Source of the DNA: Psychroflexus salarius
GTDB taxonomy: Bacteria > Bacteroidota > Bacteroidia > Flavobacteriales > Flavobacteriaceae
DNA: 64,000 nucleotides
Assembly (NCBI RefSeq): GCF_900129035.1
Contig: NZ_FQTW01000002.1
Location: forward strand, 124,001-188,000
Direction: 5' to 3'
The notes under the pieces are model-generated. The model saw nothing but the letters and a program-made list of their open reading frames with translations, did not search any database and was not told the DNA's origin. A program made the translations under genes and the position numbers. Shown here piece by piece: positions 62,011 to 64,000 of the stretch (positions within the stretch are counted from its first letter, which is position 1; the number at the start of each line of letters is the position of its first letter).

Positions 62011-62172
62011 ATACCAAATCTCCCATAAAATAAGATAAATAAATAGTTTCTAATTGCCTTTCTCTTCGTTAAAAAAATGAAACGTAGCTATGGCTATGAT
62101 TAATTTTTTTGCCTTGATTAAGACAATTATAATTCAATTTCTTTTGGTCTCATCTTATAGAATATTTTGTAT
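62011..62172. mobile_element. MITE-like intergenic repeat, long copy B
   Basis: About 162 bp without a reading frame. It shares its left 55 bp and right 25 bp with copy A (58340-58422) and has an extra centre, including GAAACGTAGCTATGGCTATG. Its ends are imperfect inverted repeats of about 26 bp (19 of 26 bases matching). It lies in the infB 3' region, before the terminator. No clear target duplication is visible. Confidence 0.75.
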
Positions 62173-62190
62173 AATTCTTTAAACCTTGTT

Positions 62191-64000
62191 TTATTTCAAT
62201 TTCTTTTTGACTTCAACTTCTTGGTAAGCTTCAATAACATCGCCTTCTTTCAGGTCGTTGTAGTTTTTAATCTGCATACCACAATCGTAGCCTTTAGAAA
62301 CTTCTTTTACGTCATCTTTAAAACGTTTTAATGATGCTAGTTCACCAGTGTAGATTACAATTCCATCACGGATTAATCTAATGCCAGAATTTCTATAAAT
62401 TTTACCAGAAGTTACCATACAACCAGCTATAGTACCAATTTTAGAGATTTTAAATGTTTCTCTAACTTCAGCGTTACCAGTTATTTCTTCTTTAAGTTCT
62501 GGAGACAGCATGCCTTCCATAGCATCTTTAATATCGTTAATCGCATCATAAATAATTGAGTACGAACGGATATCAATTTCTTCTTTATCAGCAAGCATTC
62601 TAGCATTTCCAGCAGGCCTAACATTAAAGCCAATAATTACAGCATCAGATGCTGATGCTAGAAGCACATCGCTTTCAGTAATGGCACCAACGCCTTTATG
62701 AATTATATTGACTTGAATTTCTTCAGTAGATAATTTTTGTAAACTATCAGTTAAAGCTTCAACAGAGCCATCAACATCTGCTTTTAGAATAATATTTAAT
62801 TCTTTAAAGTCTCCTAATGCAATACGTCTTCCGATTTCATCAAGTGTAATGTGTTTTTGTGTTCTTACGCTTTGTTCACGTTGCAATTGTGTTCGTTTAG
62901 AGGCAATATCTTTCGCTTCACGTTCATCTCGCATCACCTGGAAGGTATCACCTGCCTGTGGCGCTCCATCTAAACCTAGTAATGACACAGGTGTTGATGG
63001 TCCAGCTTCTTTAATTTTATGACCACGCTCATCGTGTATTGCTTTTACTTTACCGCTTGTGGTACCAGCTAAAACATAGTCTCCTACTTTTAATGTTCCT
63101 GATTGAACTAAAACTGTGGAGACATAACCTCTACCTTTATCTAAGAAAGCTTCAACAACAGTACCTGTAGCCGTTCGGTTAGGGTTTGCCTTAAGTTCTA
63201 AGATTTCAGCTTCTAATAATACTTTTTCTAATAAATCTTTAACACCATCACCTTTTTTAGCAGAAATATCTTGTGATTGAATTTTACCGCCCCAATCTTC
63301 TACTAAAAGATTCATATTAGCTAAAGATTCTTTTACTTTGTCTACGTTAGCAGTAGGTAAATCGACTTTATTAATTGCAAATATAATTGGCACACCAGCG
63401 GCTTGTGCGTGAGAAATAGCCTCTTTGGTTTGAGGTTTTACATCATCATCTGCTGCAATTACAATAATGGCAATATCAGTTACTTGAGCACCTCTTGCAC
63501 GCATAGCTGTAAAAGCTTCGTGACCTGGTGTATCTAAAAAGGCTATTTTTTGACCACCTTCAAGAATAACGCCATAGGCACCAATGTGTTGGGTAATTCC
63601 ACCACTTTCGCCAGCGATAACGTTTTCTTTTCTAATATAATCTAATAAAGATGTTTTACCATGATCAACGTGTCCCATTACGGTAACTATAGGAGCACGA
63701 GGTTCAAGATCTTCATCATTTTCTTCTACTTCTTCAACAGGTGCTTCAATTTCTGCTGTTACAAACTCTACTTCATAACCAAATTCTTCGGCAACAACTG
63801 AAAGTGTTTCAGCATCAAGACGTTGGTTCATCGTCACCATCATACCAAGTGACATACAGGCTGAAATAACTTTAGTTACGGGAACGTCCATCATAGAAGC
63901 CACTTCACTAACGGTTACAAATTCAGTTACCTTTAATACTTTGCTTTCAAGTTCTTGTTGGTCTGTTTCGTCTTGAGAACGTTGACGATGTTGTTGACGT
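62191..64000 (-). CDS. infB: Translation initiation factor IF-2, N-terminus cut by window edge
   Basis: 603 codons are visible; the frame is open at base 64000, so the long N-terminal part lies beyond the window. From the edge: a hydrophilic Gln/Arg-rich linker, an IF2_N-type domain ([20 protein letters not shown]), then the GTPase: [40 protein letters not shown] and NKVDLP, followed by domains II to IV ending near [12 protein letters not shown]. The ATG at 63903 is an internal Met, not the start. IF-2 brings initiator tRNA to the 30S subunit. Confidence 0.97.
   Translation of the reverse strand, partial: RQQHRQRSQDETDQQELESKVLKVTEFVTVSEVASMMDVPVTKVISACMSLGMMVTMNQRLDAETLSVVAEEFGYEVEFVTAEIEAPVEEVEENDEDLEPRAPIVTVMGHVDHGKTSLLDYIRKENVIAGESGGITQHIGAYGVILEGGQKIAFLDTPGHEAFTAMRARGAQVTDIAIIVIAADDDVKPQTKEAISHAQAAGVPIIFAINKVDLPTANVDKVKESLANMNLLVEDWGGKIQSQDISAKKGDGVKDLLEKVLLEAEILELKANPNRTATGTVVEAFLDKGRGYVSTVLVQSGTLKVGDYVLAGTTSGKVKAIHDERGHKIKEAGPSTPVSLLGLDGAPQAGDTFQVMRDEREAKDIASKRTQLQREQSVRTQKHITLDEIGRRIALGDFKELNIILKADVDGSVEALTDSLQKLSTEEIQVNIIHKGVGAITESDVLLASASDAVIIGFNVRPAGNARMLADKEEIDIRSYSIIYDAINDIKDAMEGMLSPELKEEITGNAEVRETFKISKIGTIAGCMVTSGKIYRNSGIRLIRDGIVIYTGELASLKRFKDDVKEVSKGYDCGMQIKNYNDLKEGDVIEAYQEVEVKKKLK

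Noticed and set aside
63901-63903. ATG at 63903 as the start of infB
   Set aside because: The frame is open upstream to the window edge and codes for the usual IF2_N region, so this Met is internal.

Overview
The window reads as one continuous piece of a low-GC Flavobacteriaceae (Bacteroidota) chromosome. The lineage signs are genes starting a few bases after TAnnTTTG-type -7 boxes with almost no Shine-Dalgarno sequences, lipoproteins with acidic residues right after the lipidated Cys, DUF5686 and GLPGLI proteins, CarboxypepD_reg/plug/barrel outer-membrane proteins ending in Phe, an S46 dipeptidyl peptidase, a GSCFA protein and a fused E1 alpha-beta 2-oxoacid dehydrogenase. I cannot name a genus. 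I see no rRNA, tRNA, CRISPR array, prophage or intact insertion sequence.

Layout. 1-10 kb: a truncated two-domain FAS1 surface lipoprotein, mnmA, a nitronate-monooxygenase-like enzyme, guaA with a LysM/periplasmic-binding protein, a PNPOx-like flavoprotein, a CHRD lipoprotein of five tandem domains (four nearly identical) and queE. 10-14 kb: a plus-strand run of lipoprotein, alpha/beta hydrolase, rluF-like pseudouridine synthase, VOC protein, AI-2E transporter family protein and DUF1232 protein. 14-20.6 kb (minus): folD, ffh, ppa, a DUF5686 outer-membrane protein and a pyruvate dehydrogenase E1 beta subunit. 20.7-32.2 kb (plus): etfBA, bifunctional nuclease, a CNT nucleoside transporter with an extra periplasmic domain, then an accessory island of two tandem six-cysteine secreted mini-proteins followed by a GLPGLI protein and an outer-membrane barrel; then thyA-folA, a fructosamine-kinase-like gene and fabD, which is followed by a structured extragenic element. 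32.4-37.2 kb (minus): MscS channel, a small membrane protein, fused E1 and E2 of a 2-oxoacid dehydrogenase. A DPP11-type S46 peptidase follows on plus.

39.6-51.5 kb is a nearly complete aerobic phenylacetyl-CoA catabolic cluster in the order tetR-paaE-A-B-C-D-G-H-I-J-Z-F-Y, all minus strand. PaaABCDE epoxidises phenylacetyl-CoA, PaaG isomerises the epoxide to the oxepin, PaaZ opens and oxidises it, and PaaJ, PaaF and PaaH run the beta-oxidation-like steps to acetyl-CoA and succinyl-CoA; PaaI and PaaY are salvage thioesterases. The CoA ligase PaaK is not in the window. A perfect 20-bp palindrome sits on the -7 box of a consensus promoter in front of paaE, just downstream of the tetR gene, and is the obvious operator. 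PaaZ carries an extra C-terminal DinB/DUF1569-like domain.

51.5-64 kb: GSCFA protein and alaS (minus, adjoining tetR), a plus-strand run of M23 peptidase, MerR regulator, LemA and two TPM proteins, then an XRE regulator with a membrane partner, der, an unknown membrane protein, era, and infB running off the right edge. Two copies of a short intergenic repeat with imperfect terminal inverted repeats lie at 58.3 kb and 62.0 kb.

The best candidate for an undescribed system is the pair of six-cysteine mini-proteins with the GLPGLI/barrel genes at 24.9-29.0 kb. Several start codons were moved downstream because a candidate first codon (GTG or TTG) lies inside or before the apparent promoter.
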